Positions 53,563 through 63,269 of a DNA stretch of 64,000 nucleotides are shown here, piece by piece. The stretch's first letter is position 1. Each line of letters begins with the position of its first letter. The stretch spans positions 124,001 to 188,000 of the forward strand of contig NZ_AP012541.1 of NCBI RefSeq assembly GCF_000829035.1. Reading direction: 5' to 3'. The notes under the pieces are model-generated. The model was not told the origin of the DNA, did no database searches, and was given only the letters and a program-made list of their open reading frames with translations. Both the position numbers and the translations under genes were made by a program. This DNA comes from Lacticaseibacillus paracasei subsp. paracasei (GTDB lineage Bacteria; Bacillota; Bacilli; Lactobacillales; Lactobacillaceae).

Positions 53563-54613
53563 CCTAGATTGCATAATTAAAGTTACCACCCAGAAAATGT
53601 GAAAAAAGACCTGTCCGTTCTTGCTAAAATGGTGTTTGCATAACATACCATCTAGAGAGAAGGACAGGTCCCATGGCCATTATAACCTTAATTGAACGAT
53701 CTCAGATAGAACTGATGCAACACCACACGATTCAATACATCGCCGCGACCTTAGGCCGCTCTCGTATTTCTATTAGGCATGAGCTTCACCGTTGCCCTGA
53801 AGGTGATTACTGCGCCATTATAGCTCAGGATCATGCCGATACTTGTCGGCATCGTTGTGGTCGGCACTCGATTTTAACGCCTAAGTTGAAGCGGATGGTA
53901 ACTGAGAAGCTAAACCTAGGTTGGTCCCCTGAAATGGTCGGTTATGCCGTTCACTGTGCGCCACACACGATTTACCACTGGATTTATCAAAGACAAGTCG
54001 ATTTTCAGCCAAGCCAACTCTTTGATCACGGTAAACGTCATAAAAGAAGACAAGACCTTCGGTCGCGCTATAACCAAGCAGTAGGCACCTCAATTGAGAT
54101 TCGCAGTGAGTCAGCTAATCGGCGAACCGAAAAAGGACATTTAGAGATGGATACAGTTCGCGGTGGTCGCGGGTCAAAGGCTGCTGTTTTGACCATTGTC
54201 GATCGGGTGACACGTTTAATGGCGACAACTAAGCTTGAAAACTTATCACAAAATGCTGTTCTCAAGGGATTTGCAAGACTGATGGTGGACTTTCCGGGTC
54301 CGGTTCGATCAGTGACGGTTGATCACGGTAAAGAGTTTTCCTGCGATCAGGCGCTTACAAAGCGCTATCGGATACCGGTTTACTTTTGCCACGCCTATCA
54401 CCCGAATGAACGGGGCACAAATGAACGGTTCAATCGAGAACTTCGCTACTATTTCCCGAAGGGAACACAGTTTGATCAGGTTTCAGAGACCGATATTCAA
54501 CAAGCCACAGCGCTTATCAATAACAAACCTAGAAAATGTCTCCGTTGGCAAACCCCAGTTCAAGCAGTGTGCAAGCCTCTTTCTAGGTGGTAACTTTATT
54601 ATTGCAATCTAGG
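53563..54613 (+). mobile_element. IS30-family insertion sequence (ISLpl1-like), copy 2
   Basis: 1051 bp. It lies inside the IS5 transposase gene. TAG occurs immediately before (53560-53562) and after it (54614-54616), and the uninterrupted IS5 copies have a single TAG there, so this is a clean 3-bp target duplication. Confidence 0.95.
53673..54593 (+). CDS. IS30-family transposase (306 residues), copy 2
   Basis: Almost identical to 5274-6194 (two residue differences seen). All DDE segments (LEMDTVRGGRG, VTVDHGKEF, NERGTNERFN) are intact. This copy has clean target duplications, so it is a recent insertion and probably functional. Confidence 0.95.
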   Translation: MAIITLIERSQIELMQHHTIQYIAATLGRSRISIRHELHRCPEGDYCAIIAQDHADTCRHRCGRHSILTPKLKRMVTEKLNLGWSPEMVGYAVHCAPHTIYHWIYQRQVDFQPSQLFDHGKRHKRRQDLRSRYNQAVGTSIEIRSESANRRTEKGHLEMDTVRGGRGSKAAVLTIVDRVTRLMATTKLENLSQNAVLKGFARLMVDFPGPVRSVTVDHGKEFSCDQALTKRYRIPVYFCHAYHPNERGTNERFNRELRYYFPKGTQFDQVSETDIQQATALINNKPRKCLRWQTPVQAVCKPLSRW

Positions 54614-55162
54614 TAGAAAGGCTTTTAAAAAAACTGTTGCTTCCTATCGCTTTGCACAGGGCCGATCGGCCCGAACGTCGTTTGTGATTGTTGATGCTCA
54701 AAGTGTTAAAACCACTGATTTAACGAAAAATAGTGGCTACGATGGCGGCAAAAAGATTTCAGGGATTAAGCGTCATATGGCGGTTGATATTAATGGTTTA
54801 CCACAAGCCATTCTCGTGACACGAGCTAATGTATCAGATCGTTCAGGTGCATTGGCTATGTTTAGTTTGGCTAGCCAAAATTTAGAGCTGGTTCAGCATG
54901 TCATGGTTGATGGTGGCTACACTGGCAATGACTTTGCGGATCAGGTGAAGCTCATTTTGAATGCTAAGACGACGGTAGCTAAACGCAACGAGTTGCATAT
55001 GTTCACGGTGTTACCGCAACGATGGATCGTTGAACGTTCATGGAGTTGGCTAGACAAATGTCGGCGACTTTGGAAAAACTGTGAACGTGCTCTTAACAGC
55101 AGTCTTCAAATGGTTGTATTGGCCTTCCTGAAGATAGTTCTTAAAAGATACTAGACAGGTTC

Positions 55163-55269
55163 TTAGCCAGTGTCTGGAAGGTGAGCTCACGAATACCATC
55201 ACGGGTCACCATCACCCGGGCAGCGGCGAGCACTTTTTCACGATCCAAAATACGATGTTTGATAGCCAT
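55163..55269 (-). pseudogene. N-terminal fragment of the split TetR1 regulator
   Basis: From ATG 55269 the minus strand reads MAIKHRILDREKVLAAARVMV to ELTFQTLA and is then cut by IS5 copy 3. It aligns with the first 35 residues of TetR2 (47580 down). Joined to 42298-42763 it restores one complete gene. GGAGG precedes the ATG, and its promoter is still here, now expressing only a stub. Confidence 0.93.
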
Positions 55270-55334
55270 GCGACCTCCTTGAGTTATCTATATTACGTTA
55301 GACGAATATACGCCGATGATTTGAAGAATGCAAC

Positions 55335-55347
55335 CTACAGATTGTAG
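55335..55347. promoter_or_regulatory. Operator-like palindrome of the original TetR1/Pip1 operon
   Basis: CTACA-GAT-TGTAG, with flanking bases like those at 47647-47663 (CGAATATACGCC shared nearby). The likely target is the TetR pair. Confidence 0.6.
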
Positions 55348-55420
55348 ATTGTCAAAAAATAGGAGTAATCAGACGTGTGGTGTTGCATGTGCGTGGCTGT
55401 TGAGTTGATCTGCGTGCACG

Positions 55421-55449
55421 AAAAAACCGCACCCAAATGTTGGATGCGG
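55421..55449 (-). terminator. Terminator after the MFS gene
   Basis: On the minus strand CCGCATCCAA and TTGGGTGCGG pair around a short loop and run into TTTTTT. It lies 20 bases beyond the MFS stop. Confidence 0.82.
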
Positions 55450-55468
55450 CTGATCATTTAACGGCGGT

Positions 55469-56917
55469 TTATTGAATGACGTGGCGATTAGGATCGCGCA
55501 AATTGAGGATAAACACAAGCACCATCACGATGACCACCATCACGAAAACACCGTGTAAGCCAGTGAGAATGGTGGCAGCTACCTGAGGATCGTGGCTTTT
55601 GGCGGCAGCATTAGCACTAATCGCGGCATTGACAGCTTTAAAAGTGGTACCGTGCAAATTAGCGCGAATCACGAGCGTCAAAGTGGCACCATAGATACCG
55701 GTCATCAAAGTTTGCCCGAGCGAACGGCCAAGGGTTAGGATGCTGGTGGCGGAACCAACGTATTCTTTGCCAACAAGATGCTGGCTCAAAACGGTATTCA
55801 TACTGATCACAATGCCCATCACCGTGCCGTTAATCATGGCAATGACATAAAAAGCCCAAACCGGAAAATGCGGGGAAGCAATGGTGAGCAATAAGTAAGC
55901 TAAGGTCAGAATGGCGACGAGCCAAAGTGTCATGGTTCGCGGCACAAAGCGTTTGATTAATGGACCGACCAAAAATGAAGAGGCGAGCCAAAGGACAGAA
56001 CTCGATGTCACAACTAAACCAGCTGTTGTCGCGCCGAGATGATACAACGACTGAAGCCAGATCGGGAAGTAAACTTGATAGCCAATCAAGACACCGCTAA
56101 GTAACAAGGCAGTTAAAATTTGCACTGTGAACGTGAAGTTATGAAACATTTTCGGCGCGATGAGCGGATCGGGGGCTTTCTGTTCTTGATGGTACAATAG
56201 CAAGCCAGCCACAAGTGCCAGCACTAATAAAACGCCAGCGAGCACTGGTTGCCGATCCAGCGCCTGAATGCCAAGTAGAAGTGCAATCAGCGTCACCGCC
56301 AACCAAAGAATCCCTAACCAATCGATCGTGAGAACGCCGTGTTCACGACTAGGTTCCCGATAACCGATTTGAATAAGCAAAAAAACGAGAATACCAAGCG
56401 GCACATTAACAAAAAAGACCCAATGCCAAGACAATTGATCAACCAGAAAACCGCCAATTAGCGGTCCGACCAAGACGGAAAGTCCCCAAGCTGTGTTATT
56501 AAGCGCTAAGACATTCGCCCGATGAGCAAAATCATAATAATCAGCAATAATGGTAAATGTCAGCGGCATCACGGCGCCTGCACCGATACCTTGGAGTGCC
56601 CGCGCCAAAATGAGCAAGAAGATATGCGGTGCCAACCCGCTTAACAGGGTACCAAGCGTGAACAGTACCACGCCCCACTGAAAAATACCGCGCCTGCCAA
56701 TTGTGTCAGCTAATTTACCATAAATCGGTGTGGTAATAGCGGTTGTGAGCAAGTAGGCACTCATGATCCAACTTTGATATGCCAATCCATGCAGGTCACT
56801 AATAATCGCTGGCAAAGCAGTTGTGACAATGGTAACTTCAACGGAAGTCATGAATGTGGCGATAAAAACCGCCGCCATGACAAGCCCGCGATTTTGAGGC
56901 TTTACTGATGTGGACAT
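55469..56917 (-). CDS. MFS drug exporter, DHA2 (EmrB/QacA) type
   Basis: 482 residues with about 14 helices. Motif A is GKLADTIGRRGIF, motif C is GPLIGGFLVDQLSWHWVFFVNVPLG, and the first helix has TSVEVTIVTTALPAI (motif D1), all as in DHA2 proton antiporters. It exports hydrophobic compounds or dyes; the substrate cannot be told. AAGGAGA precedes the ATG. No regulator is beside it, though the split TetR1 stub ends a few hundred bases away. Confidence 0.92.
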   Translation of the reverse strand: MSTSVKPQNRGLVMAAVFIATFMTSVEVTIVTTALPAIISDLHGLAYQSWIMSAYLLTTAITTPIYGKLADTIGRRGIFQWGVVLFTLGTLLSGLAPHIFLLILARALQGIGAGAVMPLTFTIIADYYDFAHRANVLALNNTAWGLSVLVGPLIGGFLVDQLSWHWVFFVNVPLGILVFLLIQIGYREPSREHGVLTIDWLGILWLAVTLIALLLGIQALDRQPVLAGVLLVLALVAGLLLYHQEQKAPDPLIAPKMFHNFTFTVQILTALLLSGVLIGYQVYFPIWLQSLYHLGATTAGLVVTSSSVLWLASSFLVGPLIKRFVPRTMTLWLVAILTLAYLLLTIASPHFPVWAFYVIAMINGTVMGIVISMNTVLSQHLVGKEYVGSATSILTLGRSLGQTLMTGIYGATLTLVIRANLHGTTFKAVNAAISANAAAKSHDPQVAATILTGLHGVFVMVVIVMVLVFILNLRDPNRHVIQ

Positions 56918-57158
56918 CTTGACATCTCCTTGATAAATCCATTTTACCAGTCAGGGTCAAGGATTTTTACTCAAACGAAATGATCGAGAGATGAGGAGGA
57001 TCGGCCTTGGTAGCAATTAAGCACGTCCAAGGTTGCATCGACGTCGTTGTGATGCTGAAAATCCAGAGAATTAGTTTCCAAGAAGTCAGGTGTTGATGTG
57101 AAAGAAGAAAATGACAATCTGTGAATAAATCAGGATTTAATCCAATTTTAAAATGTCT
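56918..57158. other. Intergenic region without recognisable gene
   Basis: A 29-codon frame from TTG 57007 follows GAGGAGG but has no recognisable content. Nothing else stands out. Confidence 0.3.
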
Positions 57159-58333
57159 TTACGAAACCATGCGATATTGCAATCGTCGAAGGTGAATCCG
57201 GCTAATGATAGTAATTAGACCGCCAATCACTGCAATCCAAAATATTAATACCCACATGCCTGTAGCAAAAGTTAACTGCTGATTACCGGTATCATGAGTT
57301 GCTTGCTTTGTAAGCACATTAATCGTATTGAAGTATGAGAAAGGTAATAGATGAACCATGTGACTGATTGGCTCAATCTTTAGTACGGAGAGACTAGCAC
57401 CACAGAAGATGAGTACATTCATAAACATTGCTGCTAACCGATTTCGAATTAAATAAGTAATCAAATATACGCACATTGTCATGAAAATTATACATAAAAG
57501 CTGGAGAGGTAGTGATTGTAACAAGAGCGTTCGAACTGAGATGATATTTGTTGACGAACTGGAAACCATTACAATAGGATAGTCTAAACTACTTGAGCCG
57601 TTAATCATACTAGCGCCAACGAAACCAAGTACAAGACAGACCAGATAAATGGCAAATGCAAAAACAACTGAAAATCCGATTTTGGTGAAGATCAGCTTAC
57701 TTCTGGATAACGGCCACATATCATCTAGATCAATATGGTCAATAAAGGTTTGTGTGAAGACTGATGTGAGCAAGGTGACCATGACTAAAACAACAGCAAC
57801 AGGAAAGAGAACATCCACCATGCGTAAGGTGAATGGAAAGCCTTGTGTCTCCATTCCAACAACATCGGCCGTAAATTTAGCTTAATCAAGTGTTTGTATA
57901 AAGTTCTGGTAGCATACACTGAGGATATATAGTCAGGAGAAACCGATGAGGGATGATGCTTAATGGTTTGCATATCATTACTATTAATAATATGAAGTTG
58001 AACTTTAAGTGAGGATTGCCATTTTTGCTGCGTAGCTAATTCGAGTGAAAGCTTATTATCGGATCTAACTTGCTTAGCTTGCTCTCGGGCTCTGTATGGA
58101 ATTTCACGATCCTTACTTGTTTTAGCCTCATTGATGTTTTTTGTATATACATCAATGAGTGAATTTGTTTCTTTAATATTCTGTTGAATACTTGCTTTGT
58201 ATCCTTGCGTTTTGATGGTTGAAGTATTCATGATGAGCAAAAAAAGTGTGACGCCAATGAGGAGGACTACCGGAATAAGATTAAACTTGTTGCGGCATGT
58301 GGTTTTGATAATGAACTTTGAATAACTACCCAT
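57159..58333 (-). pseudogene. ABC-2-type permease, broken by a frameshift
   Basis: The first frame (58333 to 57785) holds an N-terminal helix and a long extracellular loop, ending YKHLIKLNLRP and then running on in the wrong frame. The second (to 57159) starts within FTADVVGMETQGFPFTLRMVD and has five or six helices. One added A in the CTAAATTT stretch near 57883-57890 would join them into about 391 residues, which is a usual length for this permease type. It overlaps the ATPase by 8 bases. Whether the base loss is real or an error is open. Confidence 0.72.
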
Positions 58334-58961
58334 TAGTTTTTACTCCATCAAGAAAAAGGCTTGGATTCGTGATTGATAAGATGTGATCACATATATGAAA
58401 GACTTCATCTCCTGCATGTGATGAAAAAATGACCATTTTATTTTTCGCTCGAGCAGTGCTCAAGTAATTTAGAAAAGTAGCCACCGATTGTTTATCAAGC
58501 GCCAGCGTAGGTTCATCAAACAGCCAATAACGAGCGTTTGTGGCTTGATACATGCCCAATACGACCTTTTGTTTCATGCCAAGAGAGTACTTCTTAATAG
58601 GGCGGTTAATAAAGTCTTGCATCTGCCAAGTAGTTATTGCTTCTTCGATATGTTTAGGATCAGCCTTCCAAAGATGATTGATCAAATTTAGATAATCATA
58701 CCCAGTTAAATTTGAATCTAGCCACGAAGAGTTCTCAAAGTAGAAACATTGTTCTTTGATGGAAGTTTGAGATGGAAGATCGCTAAAGCTGATGGTTCCA
58801 CCGTCACTTTTTCGTAAACCAGCTAAAGAACGTAAAAGAGTCGATTTGCCACTGCCATTTGGCGCGGAAAGTCCATAGATTTTCCCAGTGCTCAGTGTAA
58901 ATGAAGCATCGCTGATAAGTATGTGTTCTGCGACTAACTGAATATGTTTTGCAATAATCAT
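58326..58961 (-). CDS. ABC transporter ATP-binding protein
   Basis: 211 residues. Walker A is APNGSGKSTL, Q-loop region ends EQCFYFEN, the signature is KYSLGMKQKV, Walker B is YWLFDEPTLALD and the switch His lies in FSSHAGDE. It pairs with the permease whose start overlaps its stop. Short single-domain ATPases with one large permease are typical of bacteriocin-immunity or antibiotic-export systems. GGGGG precedes the ATG at 58961. Complete, but without a functional partner if the frameshift is real. Confidence 0.9.
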   Translation of the reverse strand: MIIAKHIQLVAEHILISDASFTLSTGKIYGLSAPNGSGKSTLLRSLAGLRKSDGGTISFSDLPSQTSIKEQCFYFENSSWLDSNLTGYDYLNLINHLWKADPKHIEEAITTWQMQDFINRPIKKYSLGMKQKVVLGMYQATNARYWLFDEPTLALDKQSVATFLNYLSTARAKNKMVIFSSHAGDEVFHICDHILSITNPSLFLDGVKTNG

Positions 58962-59561
58962 ATTGCCCCCTTGTGAGTCTTTGCGTGAGCTTATTATGGA
59001 TAAAGGCATACCCGACACATTCTGATAATCAAGTTTTGAGTTCTACTTCATCCTCTAGTGGTAATATCGTCATTTAAATGACGAGGGACAACCCTCGTTT
59101 GAGAATAACTAAAAACTACAAAATTGGATCATCACAAAGTGCTTTTTTAAACGCTTATTTGTCTCTGACTTTTATAGCAGGTCGGGACTAAAAAATTGAT
59201 GTTTTTTTTGCGGAATTAAAGCTTTCCCCGTAACATAAACCGCTCTCTATCGACAGGATTAGGGCAAACGTACACATCTTGAAATGCGAACGTTTGCCCT
59301 AAACGTGAATACTAGAATTGTCTTACACCAAATCACCTAAAGAGATTGACACGATTGAATTCTTTCGTCAAACGTTCTAGTTTGCGTACTGCCGTCATGC
59401 AAGATTCCTTGCGACCTGTCATGAAAAGGAATATTCAAGCGAAAGATCTCTAACAAACAGACGGTATAGTAATCCATCAAATAAAGATAAAGCCATTGAT
59501 GGATACTCAATCAACGTGATGCTAGAAATCTTAAGTGGGCGCAATCTGTTTGATTAAGAAA
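58962..59561. other. 600-base non-coding region with palindromes
   Basis: AT-rich and without a convincing gene. It holds the palindrome CGTCATTTAAATGACG (59068-59083), an adjoining hairpin ACGAGGG/CCCTCGT (59081-59098), and a 13-bp inverted repeat TTAGGGCAAACGT/ACGTTTGCCCTAA (59259-59271 and 59290-59302). The first two lie upstream of the ABC genes and are operator candidates. The last lacks a T run and is not an ordinary terminator. Confidence 0.5.
59068..59083 (-). promoter_or_regulatory. Operator-like palindrome upstream of the ABC transporter
   Basis: CGTCATTTAAATGACG is a perfect 16-bp palindrome about 110 bases before the ATPase start. The regulator is unknown. Confidence 0.5.
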
Positions 59562-59834
59562 TTAGTAAATAACAAAGAAGGTGAGCCATCGATTATAATT
59601 CCATCCGTTCGGGCCCACAATTGTGTTAGTTGAGTATCTAACGTATTTGTTAGAAGCGACATTGATAGACTGATACTGGAAGTTACTTTTTGCCCCAGTA
59701 AAAATGTTCTGGTGATACCAAGTTTTGTATGGCAAAGTTTTTGCTTGTACAGTTTGTGTGTTCAGACCAAAGCTAAACATTCCTAATGTAACGGCCAATA
59801 CACCAACTGCAAAAAAACTACTAATTTTTTTCAT
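59562..59834 (-). CDS. Small secreted peptide (candidate bacteriocin-like)
   Basis: 90 residues. A signal peptide ends near QTVQA at residue 31, leaving a mature peptide of about 59 residues rich in Tyr, Trp, Asn and Thr, for example YKTWYHQNIFTG and GPNGWNYNRWLTF, with no cysteine. AAGGAGATATAG precedes the ATG. It is transcribed in the same direction as, and upstream of, the ABC transporter, with a 600-base gap. The composition recalls the lactococcin-972 family, but the conserved spacing of that family is not evident. It may be something else entirely. Confidence 0.6.
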   Translation of the reverse strand: MKKISSFFAVGVLAVTLGMFSFGLNTQTVQAKTLPYKTWYHQNIFTGAKSNFQYQSINVASNKYVRYSTNTIVGPNGWNYNRWLTFFVIY

Positions 59835-60433
59835 GACTATATCTCCTTAATTATTATGGGACTGTCAAGTAAACACTTTGTGCAGCTATCTTCAGATTTT
59901 TGGGTATCAAAAAACACCCGATTTCCGTCTCCTGATATCTTTGAAGCACAACCGGCAAGAACTCCCAAAAGAAAAAGGATTCGGGTGCACACACCATTAA
60001 TATCGTATTAGTTCAAATAATCAGGGGCTTTTAAACGCTTCTCCTCCTCATAGAATTTAAAAACATTTTGCACAACTTTATAATAAACTAATGGAGGTCA
60101 TAAGTTAATAGCAATAAATAAATTGGAACCGTTTTTATTATGCTGACTGCTACTAATCTTGGCACCGTGGACACTGTGATGCGTGAATTCTTAAATTGTT
60201 CCATGAATTGACGTTACAAAAAACGCCTGACAGAAAGTGTCAGACGTTCACGTAAGCTTACCATGCTGCATGTTTGCAGAAGACCAAGATCATCTCGACG
60301 ACCTTAACCTTCTATATAATCATCATGATGGTTTACCGAGGTGATCAAGCTAAAGGTGCAAAGCAAGACAAAGACGGTTCAGAACCAATCAAATTGTGAC
60401 AATGCCAAACTATGTCATTTCCGAATGTTCAAA
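59835..60433. other. 600-base non-coding region with IS-like debris
   Basis: No gene is supported. GGGACTGTCAAGTAAACAC (59858-59876) looks like the end of an IS256-type element, and CACCCGA/TCGGGTG occur as arms about 75 bases apart within 59920-60000. A terminator is at 60222-60247. The rest shows nothing. Confidence 0.35.
60222..60247 (-). terminator. Terminator (minus strand)
   Basis: On the minus strand AACGTCTGACA and TGTCAGGCGTT pair around five bases and are followed by TTTTG. The nearest upstream gene is the small protein at 60434-60580. Confidence 0.8.
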
Positions 60434-60580
60434 CTAAAAGTCAGTCCAAGAATCTTTGTTGGCCGGTGCATCATCAGGTGAAACATACACGACGAGTTCA
60501 TCACTAAATCGTTTGAGACAGTAAGCGGCGGCGCCAATCAGCGTCACGGCCATGACCGTTTTTAAAAGATGTTTGCCCAT
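60434..60580 (-). CDS. Small single-helix membrane protein
   Basis: 48 residues: MGKHLLK, one hydrophobic helix (VMAVTLIGAAAYCL), then a charged, acidic tail (SPDDAPANKDSWTDF). The start at 60580 is chosen for GGAGGT before it. Short proteins like this are often missed. Family unknown. Confidence 0.6.
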   Translation of the reverse strand: MGKHLLKTVMAVTLIGAAAYCLKRFSDELVVYVSPDDAPANKDSWTDF

Positions 60581-60799
60581 AAGTGACCTCCTTAGTTTGC
60601 CTTGATTAGGAACCATTCATCATTACCTTCATTCTAGCACGGTAATGTTCAGGATGAATCCAGTTTAGCAACGAGCGTTTTCAGAATAGTTTCTTAGTAG
60701 GTGTTGTGCACGCTAAAATCTGGTACAAACCGATTTTTCAAAATATTTAAGGCATTTTAAGTGAATTTAAGTCAAAGTAAGTGCTTTTTTCGAAATCTG

Positions 60800-60808
60800 T
60801 GTTATACT
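60800..60808 (+). promoter_or_regulatory. Extended -10 promoter of xfp
   Basis: TGTTATACT (TGn-TATACT) lies about 30 bases before the start codon. The -35 position holds only a weak match (AGTGCT). Confidence 0.55.
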
Positions 60809-60839
60809 GAGGTCATTAAAATCGAAAGTAGGTATGAGC

Positions 60840-63221
60840 ATGGATACAAAAGTAAAGACTGTTGATTACTCATCCAAGGAATACTTTGACAAGATGACCG
60901 CTTATTGGCGGGCAGCCAACTATATTTCAGTTGGTCAACTTTATTTGAAGGACAACCCGCTGCTGGAACGGCCGCTGAAGAGCGAAGACGTCAAGCCGCA
61001 TCCGATCGGCCATTGGGGCACGATTGCTGGGCAGAACTTCATTTATACCCACTTGAACCGGGTGATCAATAAGTATGACTTGAACATGTTTTATATTGAA
61101 GGCCCGGGTCATGGCGGCCAAGTGATGGTTTCCAATTCCTATCTAGACGGTTCGTATTCGGAGATTTATCCGCGTGTGTCGCAGGATAAAGAAGGCATGA
61201 AGAACCTATTTACGCAGTTCTCATGGCCAGGTGGCGTTGCTTCACATGCGAGTGCACAAACGCCAGGTTCCATCCATGAAGGTGGCGAATTAGGTTATGC
61301 TTTGAGTCACGCAACCGGCGCGATTCTTGATAATCCTGAGGTCATCGCGGCGGTTGTCACGGGTGATGGTGAAACTGAAACCGGCCCATTGGCTGCATCA
61401 TGGTTCAGCAATACGTTCATTAACCCAATCACGGATGGCGCGATTTTACCGATTGTGCATATGAACGGGTTTAAGATTTCCAACCCAACTATCTTGTCAC
61501 GTAAGTCAGATGAAGATCTAGACAAATACTTCAGTGGTATGGGTTGGAAGCCATTCTTCGTTGAGGGCGATGATCCAGAGAAGCTGAATCCGGAAATGGC
61601 TAAAGTTTTGGATGAAGCAATTGAAGACATTAAGGCCATTCAGAAACATGCACGTGAGACCGGCGACACCACGATGCCACACTGGCCAGTGATTATTTTC
61701 CGGTCACCAAAGGGCTGGACAGGCCCGAAGAGTTGGAATGGCGAACCAATCGAAGGTTCCTTCCGTGCGCACCAGATTCCAATTCCTGTCGACGCTGAAG
61801 ATATGGAACACGCTGATTCCTTGGCAGGCTGGCTGAAGTCCTACCATCCAGAGGAACTGTTCGATGAAAACGGCAAGTTGATCCCTGAATTGGCTGCATT
61901 GCCGCCAAAGGGTGAGCAGCGGATGGCTGCTAACCCAATTACGAACGGTGGGATTGATCCGAAGCCGTTGGTATTGCCAGATTATCGCAAGTATGCGCTG
62001 GACAATAAGGAACACGGCAAGCAGATTAAGCAAGACATGATCGTGTGGTCTGATTATCTGCGTGATTTGATCAAGCTGAATCCGCATAATTTCCGGATCT
62101 TTGGCCCTGACGAAACCATGAGTAACCGGTTGTATAGCTTGTTTGAAGTGACCAACCGTCAATGGCTGGAACCAATCAAGGAACCGGCTGACCAATATTT
62201 GGCACCGGCTGGCCGGATTATTGACTCGCAGTTGTCCGAACATCAGGCGGAAGGCTTTAACGAAGGCTACACGTTGACCGGCCGTCATGGCTTATTCACC
62301 AGTTACGAAGCTTTCCTCCGGGTCGTCGATTCCATGCTCACTCAGCACTTCAAGTGGATTCGGAAGGCACATGAAGAACCATGGCATAAGGCTTATCCAA
62401 GTCTGAACGTGGTCTCAACATCGACTTCCTTCCAGCAGGATCACAATGGTTACACCCATCAGGACCCAGGTATTTTGACACACATGGCTGAAAAGAAGGC
62501 TGAATACATTCGCGAGTATCTACCAGCTGATGCCAACAGCTTGCTGGCCATTTCTCCGAAGTTGTTCAGCTCACAAAATACCGTGAACGTGCTCATCACA
62601 TCCAAGCAGCCGCGGCCACAGTTCTATAGCATTGATGAAGCCACTGTTTTGGCTAATTCCGGCTTGAAGCGGATTGATTGGGCTTCCAATGATGATGGCG
62701 TCGAACCAGATGTTGTCATTGCCGCTGCCGGAACCGAACCAAACATGGAAAGTCTTGCTGCCATTAACTTGCTGCACGACGCCTTTCCAGATTTGAAGAT
62801 TCGCTTCATTAACGTGGTTGACCTGCTGAAGCTGCGCAGTCCGGAAATCGATCCGCGCGGTTTGAGTGATGCTGAATTCAACAGCTACTTCACCACCGAC
62901 AAACCGATCCTCTTCGCTTATCATGGCTTTGAAGGGTTGATTCGCGACATCTTCTTCACTCGCCCGAATCGCAATGTGCTGATTCACGGCTATCGTGAAG
63001 AAGGTGACATTACCACACCATTTGACATGCGGGTACTCAACGAACTTGACCGTTACCACTTGGCCAAGGATGTTATTCAGCATGTGCCAGCTTACGCTGA
63101 AAAGGCTGCCGCGTTTGTTCAGAAGATGGATGATACCTTGCAATATCATCATGACTTCATCCGCGCAAACGGCGATGATATTCCAGAAGTTCAGGAATGG
63201 ACCTGGAAACCAATTAAGTAA
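60840..63221 (+). CDS. xfp: Xylulose-5-phosphate/fructose-6-phosphate phosphoketolase
   Basis: Thiamine-diphosphate enzyme that splits xylulose-5-P (or fructose-6-P) to acetyl phosphate and glyceraldehyde-3-P (or erythrose-4-P), the key step of heterolactic fermentation and pentose use. About 793 residues, the family's usual size. [24 protein letters not shown] and the ThDP motif [14 protein letters not shown] are all present. I take ATG 60840, preceded by AGTAGGT; the ATG at 60834 is an alternative two codons upstream. It supplies acetyl phosphate for AckA. Confidence 0.97.
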   Translation: MDTKVKTVDYSSKEYFDKMTAYWRAANYISVGQLYLKDNPLLERPLKSEDVKPHPIGHWGTIAGQNFIYTHLNRVINKYDLNMFYIEGPGHGGQVMVSNSYLDGSYSEIYPRVSQDKEGMKNLFTQFSWPGGVASHASAQTPGSIHEGGELGYALSHATGAILDNPEVIAAVVTGDGETETGPLAASWFSNTFINPITDGAILPIVHMNGFKISNPTILSRKSDEDLDKYFSGMGWKPFFVEGDDPEKLNPEMAKVLDEAIEDIKAIQKHARETGDTTMPHWPVIIFRSPKGWTGPKSWNGEPIEGSFRAHQIPIPVDAEDMEHADSLAGWLKSYHPEELFDENGKLIPELAALPPKGEQRMAANPITNGGIDPKPLVLPDYRKYALDNKEHGKQIKQDMIVWSDYLRDLIKLNPHNFRIFGPDETMSNRLYSLFEVTNRQWLEPIKEPADQYLAPAGRIIDSQLSEHQAEGFNEGYTLTGRHGLFTSYEAFLRVVDSMLTQHFKWIRKAHEEPWHKAYPSLNVVSTSTSFQQDHNGYTHQDPGILTHMAEKKAEYIREYLPADANSLLAISPKLFSSQNTVNVLITSKQPRPQFYSIDEATVLANSGLKRIDWASNDDGVEPDVVIAAAGTEPNMESLAAINLLHDAFPDLKIRFINVVDLLKLRSPEIDPRGLSDAEFNSYFTTDKPILFAYHGFEGLIRDIFFTRPNRNVLIHGYREEGDITTPFDMRVLNELDRYHLAKDVIQHVPAYAEKAAAFVQKMDDTLQYHHDFIRANGDDIPEVQEWTWKPIK

Positions 63222-63237
63222 CTTCAGTTGTCTTTCA

Positions 63238-63269
63238 AACACTTCTGCTTGCGCAGGGGTGTTTTTTTT
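63238..63269 (+). terminator. Terminator after xfp
   Basis: AACACTTCTGC and GCAGGGGTGTT form a stem with mismatches and run into eight T bases. Confidence 0.82.

Larger units (their letters stand above)
53252..55162 (+). mobile_element. IS5-family insertion sequence, copy 3, interrupted by an IS30 element
   Basis: Same ends as copies 1 and 2. Its N-terminal transposase frame starts at 53313, is broken at 53562 by the IS30 element, and continues after 54613 with the A7 slippage site (54627-54633) and the DDE frame to 55154. The left flank is TAA, the right flank TTA. The transposase is therefore inactive. Confidence 0.92.

Noticed and set aside
42764..55162. A composite transposon bounded by IS5 copies 1 and 3
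   Set aside because: A composite transposon would have landed in TetR1 as a unit, with copies 1 and 3 outermost, and that is compatible with the outer TTA pair. But the mismatched inner flanks, the truncated genes at every inner border and the third copy in the middle point to stepwise recombination between IS copies. The composite alternative is not fully excluded.
59259..59302. Terminator formed by the 13-bp inverted repeat
   Set aside because: There is no T run on either strand after the stem.
59858..60000. A complete IS256-family element near the secreted peptide
   Set aside because: Only an end-like sequence is seen; there is no transposase frame and no matching other end.
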